Part shown: piece by piece, positions 18,463 through 19,928 of the stretch
Position numbering within the stretch: the stretch's first letter is position 1
Layout of the letters: each line of letters starts with the position of its first letter
From: Polyrhizophydium stewartii
Lineage: Eukaryota; Chytridiomycota; Chytridiomycetes; Rhizophydiales
DNA length: 19,928 nucleotides
Direction: 5' to 3'
Assembly (NCBI GenBank): GCA_027604665.1
Contig: JADGIZ010000199.1
Location: forward strand, 1-19,928
Notes under the pieces: generated by a model
Told to the model about the DNA's origin: nothing
The model's input: only the letters and a program-made list of their open reading frames with translations
The model's database searches: none
Program-made: the position numbers and the translations under genes

Positions 18463-19593
18463 TCAGAAGTGGCGAACAGTGGCCTTGCGCTGTTCTTCAA
18501 GCTGCATCTCGTAGTACGCGCGCCTCTGCTCCTCCTCGGACCTCGCCGACGGCGCCGAGCGCAGGTCGCTGGTGTCCGACCGTCGGCCGGTTTGGGCCAC
18601 GGTCTTGGTCTGGATGATGTTGCGCGTCGAGACGTACGACGTGATCAAGAACGTGCGAATTTCGATGGCGTCAATCAGCGGCGGCATGTACCACGACGTG
18701 AAGGTCACATATGTGAATTGAGTGAAGTAGGCGTCCACGGCAAAGCCGGCGACGATCAGGTTGAGAATGATGATCACAATGAAGCGGATGCCGTCGTGCT
18801 TGAACATGACCTCGTAGAAGAAGCCCTGCTTCGAGAAGCCGAGACTCTTGCCGATCGACCACAGGAACGCCATTGACGACAGCGACGAGAAAAGGCCCTC
18901 GGCCGCGTGGCAGGCGGCAAAGAACGCATTGGCCATCTGCAGACACTCGTCAGCATACAGCAAGGGCTCAATCCTGCGGGCACGCGAAGCGCTGGTGCAC
19001 TCACGTTGATGTGGGGGCTGTCTGTGAAGATCATGATCTTGCCGTCAAACACGTCCAGGTCGGAAATGATGCCCCAGGCCGAGCCGAGGACCGAGAGCGC
19101 GAACGTGGCAATGGCCAGCAGCAGCAGCAACCAGAAGACGGGAGACGAGTTCTGGTAGAAGACGCGGATGCGGACCATGAACAGCAAGAGCTGGAGAGCA
19201 CGAGACAGTGTCAGCGCTTTGCATCAGGCAGAGTGCCTCGTGGCAGGCAGGGGCAACGGCCGGCTTCTCGATCGCGCAAAGGAGAGCAGGACGGCGACGC
19301 ACCATGACAGCCAGAGCGATCGGGTTGAGCACAAAGCCCGCGCACACCATCTTTGGGTGCCAGTAGGGGCCAGAGTGGGCGTAAGGGGAGATGAAGTAGT
19401 CGAGGATGGTGACGTCGATGGATAAGACAGCAACAGCGAGGACCCAGGCGGTGGCCGAGAGCCAGACGATGGCCGAGTTGCGGGCGCCCGGCTTCGCGGT
19501 GATCATGAAGGCGAGCGAGCCAAGGAGCTCACCAATGGCGACGCCGAGACCCATCAGGGACGGCGACCAGTGCGCAGTGAAGTTGCGGGACAT
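18463..19593 (-). CDS. Seven-transmembrane protein, tandem family copy C
   Basis: This is a paralogue of copies A and B, function unknown. Exons are 19593-19303, 19190-19005 and 18936-18463, giving 316 residues. It begins MSRNFTAHWSPSL. Motifs shared with the paralogues are GELLG in TM1, LDYFISPY (64-71), HPKMVCAGF before TM3, VRIRVFYQ after TM3, NAFFAACHAAEG and FLWSIGKSLGFS in TM5, GIRFIVIIILN in TM6 and DAIEIRTFLITS in TM7. The middle exon is 186 nt, exactly as in copy A, and both introns match copy A in site and phase. After TM7 the tail has a Ser/Arg segment followed by a charged, probably helical end (EEEQRRAYYEMQLEEQRK) and finishes RHF. The family ancestor presumably had the A/C exon pattern. 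Confidence 0.87.
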
Positions 19594-19928
19594 GGCCTGT
19601 TGAGGTTGGTGGTGGTGGGCGGGGGTTGGCGAAAATGAGGCTTGCAGCAGGTGGGGATGACGAGGCTGCTTGGCAAGAGCAACGGGCTCGAGGAGGTGGC
19701 AGCAGCGCGATTACGGGACGAGGATGTCACAGTTGTCTTGCTTTGCTCAGATTTATTTCATCTTTTCCCCTGTGGCACAAATACACTATCCTCTGTGTGT
19801 GCCTTTCATTCCTTTGTCTTCCGTTGCCCTCGTTACAGAGGAGCTGCGCAGGCGCTGGCGGGCGGCTGCTGGTGAGGGAAGGTTGCGCTGGAGGCGGGAG
19901 GCGGGCGGCGAGCTGCGGGCTGCGGGTT
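19594..19928. promoter_or_regulatory. Upstream region of seven-TM gene C to window edge
   Basis: This 335-bp stretch includes a distinctly AT-richer block at about 19735-19830, unlike the surrounding DNA. On the minus strand it contains AATAAA at 19757-19752. That could be an AT-rich core-promoter element of copy C or the poly(A) signal of a minus-strand gene lying beyond the window. A 77-codon plus-strand frame here has no recognisable features and is not called. Confidence 0.35.

Noticed and set aside
19752..19757. Minus-strand AATAAA at the right edge
   Set aside because: It could end a gene beyond the window, but no coding sequence for such a gene is visible, so no gene is called.
19642..19875. 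77-codon plus-strand ORF upstream of seven-TM copy C
   Set aside because: No domain, no splice or poly(A) context, and it overlaps the expected promoter of copy C.
1..19928. tRNA, rRNA, CRISPR, transposon or bacterial operon features
   Set aside because: None was recognised by reading. The introns and gene families are eukaryotic; a covariance-model scan would be needed to rule out small RNAs.

Overview
The window looks like compact, GC-rich nuclear DNA from a flagellated fungus, most likely a chytrid. It carries ten well-supported protein-coding genes plus one doubtful small ORF. Most genes are interrupted by short phase-consistent introns, mostly 58-112 nt (five reach 146-334 nt), with GTGCGT/GTGAGT-type donors, CTGAC-like branch sites and CAG acceptors. 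Two neighbours, DNAAF1 and LRRC46, belong to motile cilia, so the organism should make swimming cells. Others (CIAO1, the complex I subunit NDUFA11, a CNNM/Mam3-type membrane protein) are general eukaryotic genes. The species is not determinable from the sequence alone. No rRNA, tRNA, CRISPR array or transposon was recognised. All exon joins below were made by hand from splice signals, reading phase and comparison with known families or in-window paralogues.

Layout. 164-2575 (+) is DNAAF1/LRRC50, eight exons. 2576-3829 is a gene-poor convergent spacer with a G-rich low-complexity tract and one possible small minus-strand ORF. 5646-3830 (-) is LRRC46. 6817-5701 (-) is an alpha/beta hydrolase whose nucleophile serine is replaced by glycine. 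7043-8238 (+) is CIAO1. 11279-8348 (-) is a DUF21/CBS protein of the CNNM/Mam3 type. 13632-11307 (-) is an unrecognised coiled-coil protein with two cysteine clusters. 13740-14761 (+) is NDUFA11. The right third holds three tandem minus-strand paralogues (16092-14987, 18061-16602, 19593-18463) that encode seven-transmembrane proteins of a family I do not recognise.

How the genes relate. DNAAF1 and LRRC46 converge on the same spacer and are both flagellar. CIAO1 and the hydrolase share a 225-bp head-to-head promoter interval; NDUFA11 and the coiled-coil gene share one of only 107 bp. Several tandem genes are almost touching: 27 bp between the coiled-coil stop and the CNNM/Mam3 start, and 54 bp between the hydrolase stop and the LRRC46 start. 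The most notable content is the seven-TM tandem family: the three copies share motif positions, one intron site and a predicted N-outside/C-inside, receptor-like topology.
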